A DNA stretch of 44,947 nt from a bacterium (lineage in GTDB: Bacteria; SZUA-79; Acidulodesulfobacterales; Acidulodesulfobacteraceae): the NCBI GenBank assembly GCA_021831025.1, contig JAKBNN010000064.1, forward strand, positions 1-44,947, given 5' to 3'. Each line of letters opens with the position of its first letter. The first letter of the stretch is position 1. Below are positions 17,835-27,821 of this stretch, piece by piece. The notes below the pieces were generated by a model. It searched no databases and had not been told where the DNA came from. It saw only the letters and a list, made by a program, of their open reading frames with translations. Both the position numbers and the translations under genes were made by a program.

Positions 17835-18355
17835 TAGATCCCCCTCTCTTTTGGATTATTCAAAAACTTATTTTGAATAAATACGGTATCTTTTTCTATT
17901 TTATGAACCCATTCATACAATGGCCTGGGCGGAGGACCTCCGACAACTTTACCGAGAACATTAAACATCCCGCCATGGCACGGGCACAGGAACTTTTGTC
18001 TTGCAGGAATCCAGTGTAAAGGACACCCCAGATGGGTACACTGATTTGAGAAGAAATAAAAATTACCGTTAATATCTTTAACTACAACAACCTGCCTTGG
18101 AAGAGTATTTACCGACCACCCCTCCTTAACCCTGAAATATACTGGAACAAACTTCGGCGTCAAGGGTGCAATTTTTTGTAAGTCGCTCGTGCTGCCAAGT
18201 TCAATCCATACAATATCCCTTTTTTTAAATAACGGGCTTAAAACCACTCCCAGAATAGGAACCGTCACCGCAACGCCTACTATGGCAGAAATTAAACCGA
18301 TAACAACCGTCATAAAAGTCCGCCTTGAAGGCGACTCTTCTGAACTTTTTGCCAT
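17834..18355 (-). CDS. Rieske [2Fe-2S] protein
   Basis: A 173-residue protein with twin arginines (SRRTFM, 10-15) before one membrane span (16-40), so Tat export and membrane anchoring are likely. The cluster motifs are CTHLGC (106-111) and CPCHGG (124-129); Cys106, His108, Cys124 and His127 should bind the cluster, and Cys111/Cys126 form the disulfide. It ends with the PPPRPLYEW proline loop. It takes electrons from quinol bound to cytochrome b. A strong GGGGGG-containing ribosome site precedes the ATG. This is the first gene of the operon, after 281 bp of non-coding AT-rich DNA that must hold its promoter; I see no convincing box pair there. Confidence 0.95.
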   Translation of the reverse strand: MAKSSEESPSRRTFMTVVIGLISAIVGVAVTVPILGVVLSPLFKKRDIVWIELGSTSDLQKIAPLTPKFVPVYFRVKEGWSVNTLPRQVVVVKDINGNFYFFSNQCTHLGCPLHWIPARQKFLCPCHGGMFNVLGKVVGGPPPRPLYEWVHKIEKDTVFIQNKFLNNPKERGI

Positions 18356-18636
18356 TTTAACCCCCCTTTGGTTTATTATTTAATTAAATTATTCGATTAT
18401 TCGATTTTACTAATTTATAAAGCCGTTATCATTGCATATTTATCTTATTTAATATGGTTTCTAAACCTTATCTATTTGATGTATCGGTAAAATTTTAAAT
18501 ACTAAATAAACTTTTTTATCACTATAACCTCAAAAAGTCAATAATTTTTTTAATTAATTTTTTATAAAATTTTATGTCTGCGTAATATTGCCATATTCCG
18601 CTTCAACAACGCAAACCGCATATTTATTAAGCCAAT

Positions 18637-21471
18637 CTATCGATTCCAAACTTCGCTTATTGCTGTTTTTTTAATGGCGTTAGCCAAATATTTGCCCGTT
18701 ACCGAGTCATTATTTAAAATTAAGTCTTCCGGTGCACCGCACGCCACAATATAGCCCCCTTCATCCCCGCCCTCTGGCCCCATATCTATAATATAATCGG
18801 ATGACTTGATAACATCGATATTATGTTCGATAACAATAACGGTATTGCCTGAACCTACAAGTAAATTTAGAATATGCAGCAGTTTATTTATGTCGTCAAA
18901 ATGCAGACCCGTGGTTGGCTCGTCAAGTATATATATGGTTTTAAACTGGCCGGGCCTTGACAGTTCTCTTGAAAGCTTAATCCTTTGAGCCTCCCCGCCG
19001 GATAAGGTAGTTGCAAGCTGGCCCAGGTTTACGTAATCAAGCCCTACATCGATTAAAAACTTAATTTTATGATTAAGCGACGGTATATTGCCAAAAAATT
19101 CATAAGCCTCTCTGACCGTCATATTTAAAACATCATAAATATTTTTGTTTTTATAAGCTATCTCTAATGTTTGTTTATTATACCTCTTTCCCTTACAGAC
19201 ATCGCATACGACATAAACATCCGGCATGAACAGCATCTCTATCTTTTTTACGCCGTCGCCGCTGCATGCCTCGCACCTGCCCCCTTTTACATTAAAGCTG
19301 AATCTGCCGGGGTTATAGCCTCTTGCCCTTGCCTCTTTGGTTCCCGCAAAAATCTCTCTTATCAGCGTAAAAATACCGGTGTATGTAGCAGGATTTGACC
19401 TTGGGGTTCTTCCGATAGGAGATTGGTCTATATCGATAATTCTATCGATTAAATCGACATTTTCTATGTTTTCTATTTCAAACCTCTTAAAATCCTTTAT
19501 ACCGTTTTTGTAATTGGAAACAGCGGCATAAAGGGTGTCGATTATAAGCGTGCTTTTTCCCGAACCGGAAACCCCTGTTATGCAAATCAGATTTTCAAGG
19601 GGTATGCGGGCATTTATATCTTTTAAATTATTCTTTTTTGCGCCTTTTATTTCTAAAAAATTCTTATCCTGCTTTCTCCTTGCACCCGGAATATCCACTC
19701 CCGCTTTTCCGCTTAAATATTTGCCTGTCAGCGAATCCGGATTACTCATAATTTCGGCAGGGGTTCCCTGTGCCACCACATACCCCCCGTTTTTACCCGC
19801 CCCTGGGCCCATGTCGATTATATAATCGGCTTCCAACATCGTAAGCGTATCATGTTCCACCACGATAAGACTATTTCCTTTATCCTTAAGGTCTATAATA
19901 GTTTTTAGCAAGCGCTCGTTATCCCTCATATGAAGCCCGATACTCGGCTCGTCGAGAACATACAGCACGCCCGTAAGACCCGACCCTATTTGCGAGGCAA
20001 GCCGTATCCGTTGAGATTCACCGCCGGAAAGCGTTTGAGCCGGCCTTGATAATGTAAGATAGTCAAGCCCTACATTTACGAGAAACTTCAGCCTGTCTTT
20101 AATTTCGTTAATTAACCTGACGGCTACATTTTGCTCATATTCATTCAAATCGACATCTTTAAAAAATTTTGAGGCGTTTTTAATGCTTAAACCTGCAATA
20201 TCTATAATCGACATACTATTAATTTTATAACTTAAGGACTCTTTCTTTAATCTAAAACCATGACATTCGGGACAGGCCTTTTCGTTCATAAATTCGCGAG
20301 CGTTGATTATGTGGTTAGAACCGTTTATGCTTGCCTCCAGCATTGGAATTATCCCTTCCCATTTTTTTAACCTGAAAGAAGTATTTTCGGTTACGGCATC
20401 GTAAAATTTTATTTTATCATCGCCTGAACCGTACATAATTGCATGCCTATCGTCATAAGTTAAATCTTCGTAAGGCGTGTCCGTCCTAAACCCGCAATGT
20501 TTCGATAACGCGTTTATTATCTGGTTTTTATAAACGGGGCTTGAATTGTTTAAAACGGTTATCGCCCCTTCTTTTAACGACAATCCCTTATTCGGGACTA
20601 TGAGATCCTCGTCCAAATATTTCGTATATCCTAATCCGTCGCAAAAAGAGCAGGCGCCCTGTGGGCTGTTAAAGGAAAATGCCGCCGGTTCGGGTTTTCC
20701 GTAGCTTATGCCGCAATCCAAACAGATAGAATTTTCGGTTAGTATTTCTTCTTTATCTTCGAACTTTAATTTTAGAATGCCCTGCGATAATTTTAAAGCA
20801 AGTTCGATAGAATCTGCCAGCCTTTTTTTGTTTTCATCTTTTATAAAAATTCTATCGATAACTAAGTCGATATCATGTTTTTTATTTTTATCTAAGGTTA
20901 TAGCGTCCTCGAGATTATATTCCTTTTTATCTACATATACCCTGTAAAAGCCGTGCTTTAAATATTCCTCGAATTTTGCCTTAAATTCGCCCTTTCTATT
21001 AATCGCAATAGGCGACAATATAATTAATTTTTCACCGGTTTTGTGTGAAAAAACCGCCTCCGTCATCTGGTCGATAGTCTTGGGTTCTATTTTTTTACCG
21101 CATTTATAACAATATGGAACTCCGATACGGGCAAATAGAACTCTTAAATAGTCATATATTTCGGTAATAGTTCCTACGGTGGAACGGGGATTTTTACTAA
21201 CAGACTTTTGCTCTATGGAAATGGTGGGAGACAACCCCTCTATGGAATCGACATCGGGCTTATCCATCTGCTCCATAAACTGCCTTGCGTAGGAAGAAAG
21301 GGATTCTAAATACCTTCTTTGCCCCTCCGCAAATATAGTATCAAATGCCAAAGACGATTTTCCCGAACCGGAAAGACCTGTTATTACGACAAGTTTATCC
21401 TTCGGAATTTCTACATTTATATTTTTTAAATTATGCTGCCGCGCACCCTTTATTATTATTTTTCTTTCCAT
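18637..21471 (-). CDS. uvrA: Excinuclease ABC subunit A
   Basis: UvrA is the damage-sensing ATPase of nucleotide excision repair. The 944-residue protein has two ABC ATPase modules. Walker A motifs are GLSGSGKSS (about residue 30) and GVSGSGKST (about 637). ABC signatures are LSGGESQRI (about 484) and LSGGEAQRI (about 829), each followed by a LDEP Walker B. Zinc-binding cysteine pairs include CYKCG, CLDCG...CSFC, and CEAC...CDVC near residues 739-765. Length is normal. The start overlaps the end of pdxA by 16 bp, and it is the last gene of the long minus-strand run starting at glyQ. No clear terminator is seen after its stop. Confidence 0.97.
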   Translation of the reverse strand: MERKIIIKGARQHNLKNINVEIPKDKLVVITGLSGSGKSSLAFDTIFAEGQRRYLESLSSYARQFMEQMDKPDVDSIEGLSPTISIEQKSVSKNPRSTVGTITEIYDYLRVLFARIGVPYCYKCGKKIEPKTIDQMTEAVFSHKTGEKLIILSPIAINRKGEFKAKFEEYLKHGFYRVYVDKKEYNLEDAITLDKNKKHDIDLVIDRIFIKDENKKRLADSIELALKLSQGILKLKFEDKEEILTENSICLDCGISYGKPEPAAFSFNSPQGACSFCDGLGYTKYLDEDLIVPNKGLSLKEGAITVLNNSSPVYKNQIINALSKHCGFRTDTPYEDLTYDDRHAIMYGSGDDKIKFYDAVTENTSFRLKKWEGIIPMLEASINGSNHIINAREFMNEKACPECHGFRLKKESLSYKINSMSIIDIAGLSIKNASKFFKDVDLNEYEQNVAVRLINEIKDRLKFLVNVGLDYLTLSRPAQTLSGGESQRIRLASQIGSGLTGVLYVLDEPSIGLHMRDNERLLKTIIDLKDKGNSLIVVEHDTLTMLEADYIIDMGPGAGKNGGYVVAQGTPAEIMSNPDSLTGKYLSGKAGVDIPGARRKQDKNFLEIKGAKKNNLKDINARIPLENLICITGVSGSGKSTLIIDTLYAAVSNYKNGIKDFKRFEIENIENVDLIDRIIDIDQSPIGRTPRSNPATYTGIFTLIREIFAGTKEARARGYNPGRFSFNVKGGRCEACSGDGVKKIEMLFMPDVYVVCDVCKGKRYNKQTLEIAYKNKNIYDVLNMTVREAYEFFGNIPSLNHKIKFLIDVGLDYVNLGQLATTLSGGEAQRIKLSRELSRPGQFKTIYILDEPTTGLHFDDINKLLHILNLLVGSGNTVIVIEHNIDVIKSSDYIIDMGPEGGDEGGYIVACGAPEDLILNNDSVTGKYLANAIKKTAISEVWNR

Positions 21472-22484
21472 TTCAGTCTATTTTTCGAAATTTCATAAGC
21501 TAATTTTATAGATTCTTTCATGCTGTTAGAATCAGCTGTATTTTCCCCCGCTATATCATAAGCCGTTCCATGTACCGGCGATGTCCTCACGACTTTAAGC
21601 CCTATCGTTACATTCACCCCATCGTTAAACGAGAGCAGTTTGAAAGGTATTAACGCCTGGTCATGATACATTGAAACTATTAAGTCGTAATTTTTGTATA
21701 TTTTAGCAAAGAAGCTGTCGGACGAGAAGGGGCCGCTTACAAAAAAGCCGTTATTTTTAAATTCCGTTATAACTGGGGATATAATATCTTTTTCTTCGGC
21801 GCCTATCTCCCCGTTTTCTCCCGCGTGCGGATTTAAACCTAAAACGGCAATTTTAGGACCGCTTATGCCAAAATCGTTTATCATGGACGAGATAGAGATT
21901 TTTATTGTATTCCTTAAAGATTCTTCGGTGATGCTCTTCGAAACCGCAACTAACGGAATATGAATCGTCGCAAGAACGGTTATCATTGTTTTTGAATAAA
22001 AAAGCATTGCATAGTCTTTTGAAGAAGTTAAATATCCTAAAAGCTCCGTATGTCCACCGAACTTTGCGCCTCCTTTTATCATCATTTCCTTATTTATCGG
22101 GGCTGTTGCAAATCCCGAAATTCTTCCGTCTAATGAAAAATCTACCGCGGCAGAAATAAATGATTCGACATCTTTGGCATATTCGGGATTAATTTCGCCG
22201 TATTTCACGGATTGATACGATTTGGAAGATAAATCTATTACATTGATATGGGTATTTTTGTAAGAATATTCAAGGGAAGAGTCCTGCCTGATTAAATTTA
22301 TAGGGGCATCTTTCTTGATTATACTTTTTAAAACATAATCAATATGTTCAAAAGACCCGAAGATAACCGGTTTAATTGGCGTGTTGATTTTTATGAAGTA
22401 TTCCGCAGCCTTAACTGCTATTTCAGGACCGATGCCGGCGGGATCCCCCATTGTAATGCCGATAAAGCTACTTTCCTTAAGCAA
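21456..22484 (-). CDS. pdxA: 4-hydroxythreonine-4-phosphate dehydrogenase
   Basis: PdxA oxidises 4-phosphohydroxy-threonine in the DXP-dependent pathway to pyridoxal phosphate. The 342 residues show [11 protein letters not shown] at the start, GGHTELLG (about 141), [11 protein letters not shown] (about 218) and [10 protein letters not shown] (about 271). These three histidine motifs supply the metal ligands. The only usable start is a TTG at 22484, because an in-frame stop lies three codons upstream and the next ATG would remove the first strand; no clear ribosome site precedes it. It lies 17 bp after the SurA-like gene and overlaps uvrA by 16 bp, the mfd-parvulins-pdxA-uvrA order seen in delta-type genomes. 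Confidence 0.95.
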   Translation of the reverse strand: MLKESSFIGITMGDPAGIGPEIAVKAAEYFIKINTPIKPVIFGSFEHIDYVLKSIIKKDAPINLIRQDSSLEYSYKNTHINVIDLSSKSYQSVKYGEINPEYAKDVESFISAAVDFSLDGRISGFATAPINKEMMIKGGAKFGGHTELLGYLTSSKDYAMLFYSKTMITVLATIHIPLVAVSKSITEESLRNTIKISISSMINDFGISGPKIAVLGLNPHAGENGEIGAEEKDIISPVITEFKNNGFFVSGPFSSDSFFAKIYKNYDLIVSMYHDQALIPFKLLSFNDGVNVTIGLKVVRTSPVHGTAYDIAGENTADSNSMKESIKLAYEISKNRLKWKEK

Positions 22485-22501
22485 TTTTATTCATGTAATC
22501 G

Positions 22502-23527
22502 TTAAACAGGGATTTTGATTTTAATATAAGCATTTTTTCTGGCTCTTTTTAAAAGCCTTGCAAGATATTCGTTTGTTTTATGTTTTTCAAGAATCGAAAA
22601 TATCTCCGGCTTTACCTGCTTAAAGGTTTTAACCGCCCCCATTTTTTTTCCGACAGATTTAAATATGGTATAGCCGAATGGAGATTTTATAACCTTGCTT
22701 ATCTGCCCTACATTTAACCTAAAAGCTATCTTAGAGAAATTAGGGGATAACTTATCTTTATAAACATAGCCGATTCTTCCTCCATTTTTTTCCGAAGGAT
22801 CTTCCGAATATTTTCTTGCTAAGGATGAAAAACCTGTATCGCCGTTTATTGCCAGCTTTCTAATTTTTAACATTTTTTCATATATTTTTTTCTTTGCTTC
22901 TTTACTTGCGTTACGAGGCACGGCTAAAAATATAAGCTTCAGGTCTGTCATAGGCATGCCTCTGAATTCTTCCATGTTTTTCTTATAATAATCCTGCATT
23001 TCTTTTTGAGTTATAATCATTTTATTGCCGTAAACCTTCCTCAGAAGTTCCATCTGGATAAAGTGGGTTCTAACCTGTTTAATGTACGCCTCTTTACTTA
23101 TCCCCCTTTTTTTTAAAAAATCGAAGAACTGATTTTCGGTAAAGTTATTCGCATGGGCGACATCCTTTATATAACTGCCCAATTGTTTCGGAGATATATA
23201 AATAGCCGCTCTTTCCTCTTCCTGCTTAAGTAAAATATTATCCGCCAAAAGATTGATAACGCCTTTTGTTTTCGACATTATCAGGGAATCGGAGCTTGTA
23301 AAAATACCCTGAGACGCATTGTTTTGCATCTGCTCATATTCTTCGAACGCCTGCCTGTTAAATTTTGCAAAATCATACAGCGTTATAGGGGTTTTATTCA
23401 CGACCGCGATTACCTGGTCTATTATTACGGCGTTTGCATTTTTTGCGCTTACGAGAAATAAATTAATTAAGAAAATGGAAGCGGCTATAAATGCGAAAAT
23501 CCTGCCCTTTTTTATTATACTTTCCAT
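22502..23527 (-). CDS. SurA-like periplasmic chaperone/peptidyl-prolyl isomerase
   Basis: I place the start at the ATG at 23527. This gives a 341-residue protein beginning with a clean signal peptide (MESIIKKGRIFAFIAA... ending NANA) and avoids a 68-bp overlap with the upstream gene. After the signal come the SurA N-terminal chaperone helices (IIDQVIAVVNKTPITLYDF). One parvulin domain follows near the C-terminus, with the typical ARKYSEDPSEKNGGRIGYV and LNVGQISKVIKSPFGYTIFK blocks. It probably assists folding of outer-membrane proteins. It is shorter than E. coli SurA and has a single parvulin repeat. It lies 10 bp after a second parvulin gene, so two export chaperones are made together. Confidence 0.85.
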   Translation of the reverse strand: MESIIKKGRIFAFIAASIFLINLFLVSAKNANAVIIDQVIAVVNKTPITLYDFAKFNRQAFEEYEQMQNNASQGIFTSSDSLIMSKTKGVINLLADNILLKQEEERAAIYISPKQLGSYIKDVAHANNFTENQFFDFLKKRGISKEAYIKQVRTHFIQMELLRKVYGNKMIITQKEMQDYYKKNMEEFRGMPMTDLKLIFLAVPRNASKEAKKKIYEKMLKIRKLAINGDTGFSSLARKYSEDPSEKNGGRIGYVYKDKLSPNFSKIAFRLNVGQISKVIKSPFGYTIFKSVGKKMGAVKTFKQVKPEIFSILEKHKTNEYLARLLKRARKNAYIKIKIPV

Positions 23528-23537
23528 ATTTAAAATT

Positions 23538-24512
23538 TTAACCCTGCTTTTTACCGGCAGCGCCCTGCTTTTCAGGAACAGGAGCGGGAACCGGAGCAGC
23601 TTCAAAGTTTGGTAAATTATTGTAATAATATTTAATGTTCGACTTAGCCCTTAACTTTTTCACAAAGTTTTTAAGAATATTAGACGCTTCTTTTTGTTTC
23701 ATCATAATGATAATGTCGTTCTCTACCTTAGAAAATGGTTTTGGCTTGCCTGTTATTATATTGTTAAGTTTTATTATATCAAAGTTGTTCCCGACCTTAA
23801 CGATATTTGAGTACTCCCCTATTTTGCGAAGGTTAAAGGCGGCGTTGTTAAATGCGGGCGTTGTTTCTTCGAATTTAATCCACCCCAAAGTTCCGCCCGA
23901 TTTGGCATTTGGAGCGGTTGAGTACTTTTGCGCAACGGCGGCAAACGGTTTTCCGCTTTTAAGTAAATTGTAAGCGGCCTGAGCCTGTTTGAGCGAACTT
24001 GACTGAACATAACTGACATTAATCTTTGACGGCAGATTAAAGCTTAAGAAATGCTTTTTATAGTAAGCCTTTGCATTCGCGGTCGTCACGCTGACTTTAT
24101 TCGATATCTCCTTGTGCAAAAGAAGCTGCACCAAAAGGCCCTTTTTAAAATCAGAAACTCGGGATTTATAATCTTTCGACTTATTAATCCCTTCTTTAAC
24201 GGCTTCGTTAACCAATATTTGCCTATCGACAAGACTTCTAATAAACCTCTTTGAACCTGCGGGGGTTTGAAGATAATCTTTTAAATTCGGCGGAAATTTG
24301 GCGATTTCGGATTTAAATTTGCCGGCCGTTATAGGCTTTCCGTTAACCGTAGCGATAACCTTTGAAGATGGAGCGATTTTTTTGGCGCAGCCATAAAGAC
24401 TCATTGAAATTATAACCGCAAATAATGCTATAAATAAAATTTTACCGTTAATTTTAAAAAACCTTTGGGACCGGCCCCGCCGGTCCTTCTGACCCCTGAT
24501 TTTCAATTTCAT
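23538..24512 (-). CDS. Parvulin-type peptidyl-prolyl isomerase lipoprotein
   Basis: The 324-residue protein starts with a long positively charged n-region, a hydrophobic core and the lipobox LYGC near residues 39-42, so a lipidated, membrane-anchored product is likely. A SurA/PrsA-like N-terminal region follows (TVNGKPITAGKFKSEI). A PpiC domain contains YSTAPNAKSGGTLGWIKFEE and FNLRKIGEYSNIVKVG. The last residues are rich in proline, alanine and lysine. AGAGGAA lies close before the ATG. It sits between mfd and the SurA-like gene. It is probably a PrsA-like foldase; whether it is anchored to the inner or outer membrane cannot be decided. Confidence 0.85.
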   Translation of the reverse strand: MKLKIRGQKDRRGRSQRFFKINGKILFIALFAVIISMSLYGCAKKIAPSSKVIATVNGKPITAGKFKSEIAKFPPNLKDYLQTPAGSKRFIRSLVDRQILVNEAVKEGINKSKDYKSRVSDFKKGLLVQLLLHKEISNKVSVTTANAKAYYKKHFLSFNLPSKINVSYVQSSSLKQAQAAYNLLKSGKPFAAVAQKYSTAPNAKSGGTLGWIKFEETTPAFNNAAFNLRKIGEYSNIVKVGNNFDIIKLNNIITGKPKPFSKVENDIIIMMKQKEASNILKNFVKKLRAKSNIKYYYNNLPNFEAAPVPAPVPEKQGAAGKKQG

Positions 24513-24555
24513 TTTTTTCCTCTGATTATATTAAAATTAAATTTAATAATTATCT

Positions 24556-27500
24556 TTAAATATTAACATAGCTATATAATCGTTGCAAGATAATTTTAGA
24601 AGCATCAAGTTTATCTTGCGGCGCAGGCGCTTTTTTTGGCCTAAGTTTAATTATAAATTCTCCGAGAAAGTTTATAACATATTCCGATGAAATATTTCCG
24701 TCATTTACAAACCTGATTAAACCACCTGCAAGGGCTTCCGCCGAGCCGTGAAATTCGATTATAAATTCATTTTCTTTTATCTCTATGAGTTTAACCCTTG
24801 AATTTTTCATATAAACCTTGAGTTCTTCTACCGATAAAAGATTATTTACCGTTTCAGGAATTTTCCCAAATCTGTCGGCGAGCTCTAACCGTACCGCCTC
24901 AACATCGTCTAAGCTGTTGCAATTCGCAAGCTTTCTGTAAATGGATAATTTTATTTTACTATCGTTTATATAAGAATCCGGGATATATAAAGATAGATTA
25001 GTTTTTACCTCGGGGTTAATTTGCGGAGGAAGTGTAATGCCCTGCATTTTTTCAACCTCTTCTTTAAGCATTTGCATGCACATTTCAAGCCCGATAGCGT
25101 CAATGTGCCCCGACTGGGCGCCGCCCAAAATATTGCCTGCCCCCCTTATCTCCAGATCTGCCATAGCAAGTTTAAAACCCGCCCCCAATTCGCTGTATTC
25201 TTTTACCTTATTCAGCCTTTTTCTTTGTTCTTCCGTTAAATCAGCCAAACCGCACCCGATTACAAGCAAACAATAAGCCTGAAGATGCGACCTGCCTACC
25301 CGTCCCCTTAGCTGGTACAGCTGGCTTAAACCAAGATTTTCCGCATTATTTATAATAATTGTATTAACATTAGGATTATCGAGCCCCGATTCGATAATCG
25401 ATGTGCTAAGAAGCATGTCATACCCTTTATTATAAAAAAGGTGCATCACCGGCGGGGTATCATTTACGCCGAGCCTCCCGTGAACGACGCCGATTCTTAT
25501 ATCCGGCATTATTTTTTTAATCTTTTTAAATACTGCGTCCAGATGCGAAATCCTGTTATCGATAAAATAAACCTGCCCGCCCCTTGCAAGCTCCTTAAAA
25601 ACGGCATCCTTAATGATTTCATCGTCGTAACCGGCAATATCGGTTATAACATTCTTTCTTCCTGCGGGAGGGGTATCGATAATGCTTAAATCCCTGATGC
25701 CGGACATGGAAAGATATAAGGTTCTTGGAATCGGGGTGGCGCTCATTGCAAGAACATCTATAGAAGAACGGATTTCTTTGATTCCTTCTTTCTGCATCGC
25801 TCCAAACTTTTGTTCTTCATCGATAATTAGAAGCCCGATATCGTGAAATTTAATTTTTTCGGATAATAGTTTGTGCGTCCCTATTATTATGTCGATTTCT
25901 CCGCTTTTAATCTGATTTAAGATTTTCTTTTCCTCGCCCCTACCGACAAATCTTGAGATATAGGCTACTTTAATCGGATATTTTTCAAATCTTTTTTTAA
26001 AATTATTGTAATGCTGCTCCACTAAAAGAGTAGTGGGAGCAATAAGAGCCACCTGCTTTCCATCCATGGATGCTTTAAATGCCGCTCTAATCGCTACTTC
26101 CGTCTTTCCGAATCCCACATCGCCGCATATTAGCCTGTCCATCGGTTTATTAAGATGCATATCCGAAAGGACATCTTCGATTGCCTTTGCCTGATCTTCG
26201 GTTTCTTCAAACTCAAAGCTTTCTTCAAATTCCCTGTAAACCTCATCTTCTTCCGAAAAAGCAAATCCCCTCCCGGTCATTCTTTTGGCGTATAATACTT
26301 TTAAATCCTCGGCAACTTCCTCTATTTTTTCTTTAGCCTTTATTTTTGTCCTTTCCCATGACTTATTTCCCAATCTGCTTAATTTCGGCGAATTTTCCTC
26401 TGAAGAGGCAATATATTTATGGATTAAATAAATCTTGTCCGCAGGAACAAAAATCTTGTCCCCGCCTTCGTAGAGGAGTTCGAAATAGTCCGATATGGCG
26501 CCGCTTACGGTAATTTTTTTTATCCCTGTAAATTTTGCTACGCCGAATTCATTGTGAACTGCAAAGTCGCCGGGATTAAGCTCGCTTATTTCGTTAAAAA
26601 AATCCGGTTTTGAACCCTTATACGGCGGCTCTTCAATCAAATTAATATGTTCCCTGAAAAGTTCTTCGCCGGTAAATACCAGAAATTTATGTTTTTTCGA
26701 TATGATTCCCGCTGAAATCTCACCGATAACAATATGAAACCTGCCTTCCGTTTTATCCTTATCTAATTGAACGGAAGCAAAAATCTCTTTTAATCTTTGA
26801 TGATGAATTTCGTTTTTAGAAACTAAAATTATTAAATATTTTTTTTCGATTAATCCGGAGAATACCCTTTTTATTAGTTTTAGATTTAGCCGCCCGTTTT
26901 TATATTTAAAATTTTTAATAAAATTTACATCGTTAAAATCTTCAAACAAGATATAAGCGTTTTTGGAATTTTCAAAACTTTCACCGCCGCAATATACCTT
27001 TAATTCATTGAGGTCATAATAGAATAATTTGTATGCTTTATTTAATGCTTCTATATAAATAGTTCTGTTACCCGTATCATGATTTAAAAAATTTTGAAGT
27101 TCCGTTTTTGGTTTTTCGACATATAAAACAGGACTTTCGGTAATATCCAATAAATTCAGTTTTTTTTCATAGATGCCTTCTTTAACCGGAAATACGGTAA
27201 AACTATCTATTTTTTTAAAGCTCCTTTGCGTATTAAGATCGAAATGCCTTATGTCTTCCACTATTTCATCAAAAAAATCTATCCTGACGGGAGAAGAATT
27301 TTCTGCATCGAACAGGTCGATTATTCCTCCTCTAACCGCAAACTCCTTTTGACTTTCAATCTGGCTTACCGGGTCATAACCGTAAGATATAAGAGCGGAA
27401 ATAAATTTATCTCTGGAAAGTTTTAAACCTCTTTTGATATTAATGCAGGATTTTGAAAGGATATCTAATTCGGGAACTTTTGAGAAAAAAGAGGCGGGGG

Positions 27501-27804
27501 TTAAAATTATAACAGCGTCTTTTTCCGTCTTTATTTCGTATAATAAACTTAGCGGGATAATCTCTTCGCAAAAAAAAACCTTTTTTTTCTTTAACGAAGA
27601 GTCCGTCAGGAATAATGCATTTTCAAAAAATGTTAAATTTTTATATAAATCCCTCGCAGATAAATAATTATCGCACAAAAAGACCGATAAATTATTTTCC
27701 GAATTAAGCAGGAGGGCTTCTTCCAGCGCAAAAGCCGTTGAAGCCCCCTCTTTTAATCCCCGTCCTTCGTAAACATTATTTTTGAAATCCAAATCTAAAT
27801 TCAA
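24556..27804 (-). CDS. mfd: Transcription-repair coupling factor Mfd
   Basis: Mfd removes RNA polymerase stalled at DNA damage and recruits UvrA. The 1082-residue protein, slightly short for the family, has the UvrB-like N-terminal modules, an RNA-polymerase-interacting domain near 410-470 (GDFAVHNEFGVAKFTG) and RecG-like helicase motifs. These include GDVGFGKTEVA (about 560), DEEQKFG (about 662) and SATPIPRTLYLSM (about 690), with the C-terminal TRCF domain at the end. The start is TTG at 27804, supported by AGGA 7 nt upstream; the next ATG would remove conserved sequence. It follows ppdK by 17 bp and heads the mfd-parvulin-surA-pdxA-uvrA set, placing both Mfd and UvrA in one run. Confidence 0.96.
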   Translation of the reverse strand: MNLDLDFKNNVYEGRGLKEGASTAFALEEALLLNSENNLSVFLCDNYLSARDLYKNLTFFENALFLTDSSLKKKKVFFCEEIIPLSLLYEIKTEKDAVIILTPASFFSKVPELDILSKSCINIKRGLKLSRDKFISALISYGYDPVSQIESQKEFAVRGGIIDLFDAENSSPVRIDFFDEIVEDIRHFDLNTQRSFKKIDSFTVFPVKEGIYEKKLNLLDITESPVLYVEKPKTELQNFLNHDTGNRTIYIEALNKAYKLFYYDLNELKVYCGGESFENSKNAYILFEDFNDVNFIKNFKYKNGRLNLKLIKRVFSGLIEKKYLIILVSKNEIHHQRLKEIFASVQLDKDKTEGRFHIVIGEISAGIISKKHKFLVFTGEELFREHINLIEEPPYKGSKPDFFNEISELNPGDFAVHNEFGVAKFTGIKKITVSGAISDYFELLYEGGDKIFVPADKIYLIHKYIASSEENSPKLSRLGNKSWERTKIKAKEKIEEVAEDLKVLYAKRMTGRGFAFSEEDEVYREFEESFEFEETEDQAKAIEDVLSDMHLNKPMDRLICGDVGFGKTEVAIRAAFKASMDGKQVALIAPTTLLVEQHYNNFKKRFEKYPIKVAYISRFVGRGEEKKILNQIKSGEIDIIIGTHKLLSEKIKFHDIGLLIIDEEQKFGAMQKEGIKEIRSSIDVLAMSATPIPRTLYLSMSGIRDLSIIDTPPAGRKNVITDIAGYDDEIIKDAVFKELARGGQVYFIDNRISHLDAVFKKIKKIMPDIRIGVVHGRLGVNDTPPVMHLFYNKGYDMLLSTSIIESGLDNPNVNTIIINNAENLGLSQLYQLRGRVGRSHLQAYCLLVIGCGLADLTEEQRKRLNKVKEYSELGAGFKLAMADLEIRGAGNILGGAQSGHIDAIGLEMCMQMLKEEVEKMQGITLPPQINPEVKTNLSLYIPDSYINDSKIKLSIYRKLANCNSLDDVEAVRLELADRFGKIPETVNNLLSVEELKVYMKNSRVKLIEIKENEFIIEFHGSAEALAGGLIRFVNDGNISSEYVINFLGEFIIKLRPKKAPAPQDKLDASKIILQRLYSYVNI

Positions 27805-27821
27805 CTTTAAATCCTAAAATC

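Noticed and set aside
18356..18636. Promoter or small gene in the 281-bp gap before the Rieske gene
   Set aside because: Only a weak TTGACT/TAAAAA pair (18541-18513) and no ORF with a ribosome site; too poor to annotate.
22502..23605. Longer SurA-like gene starting at 23605
   Set aside because: It would overlap the upstream parvulin gene by 68 bp and put 26 odd residues before a clean signal peptide; the start at 23527 is better.
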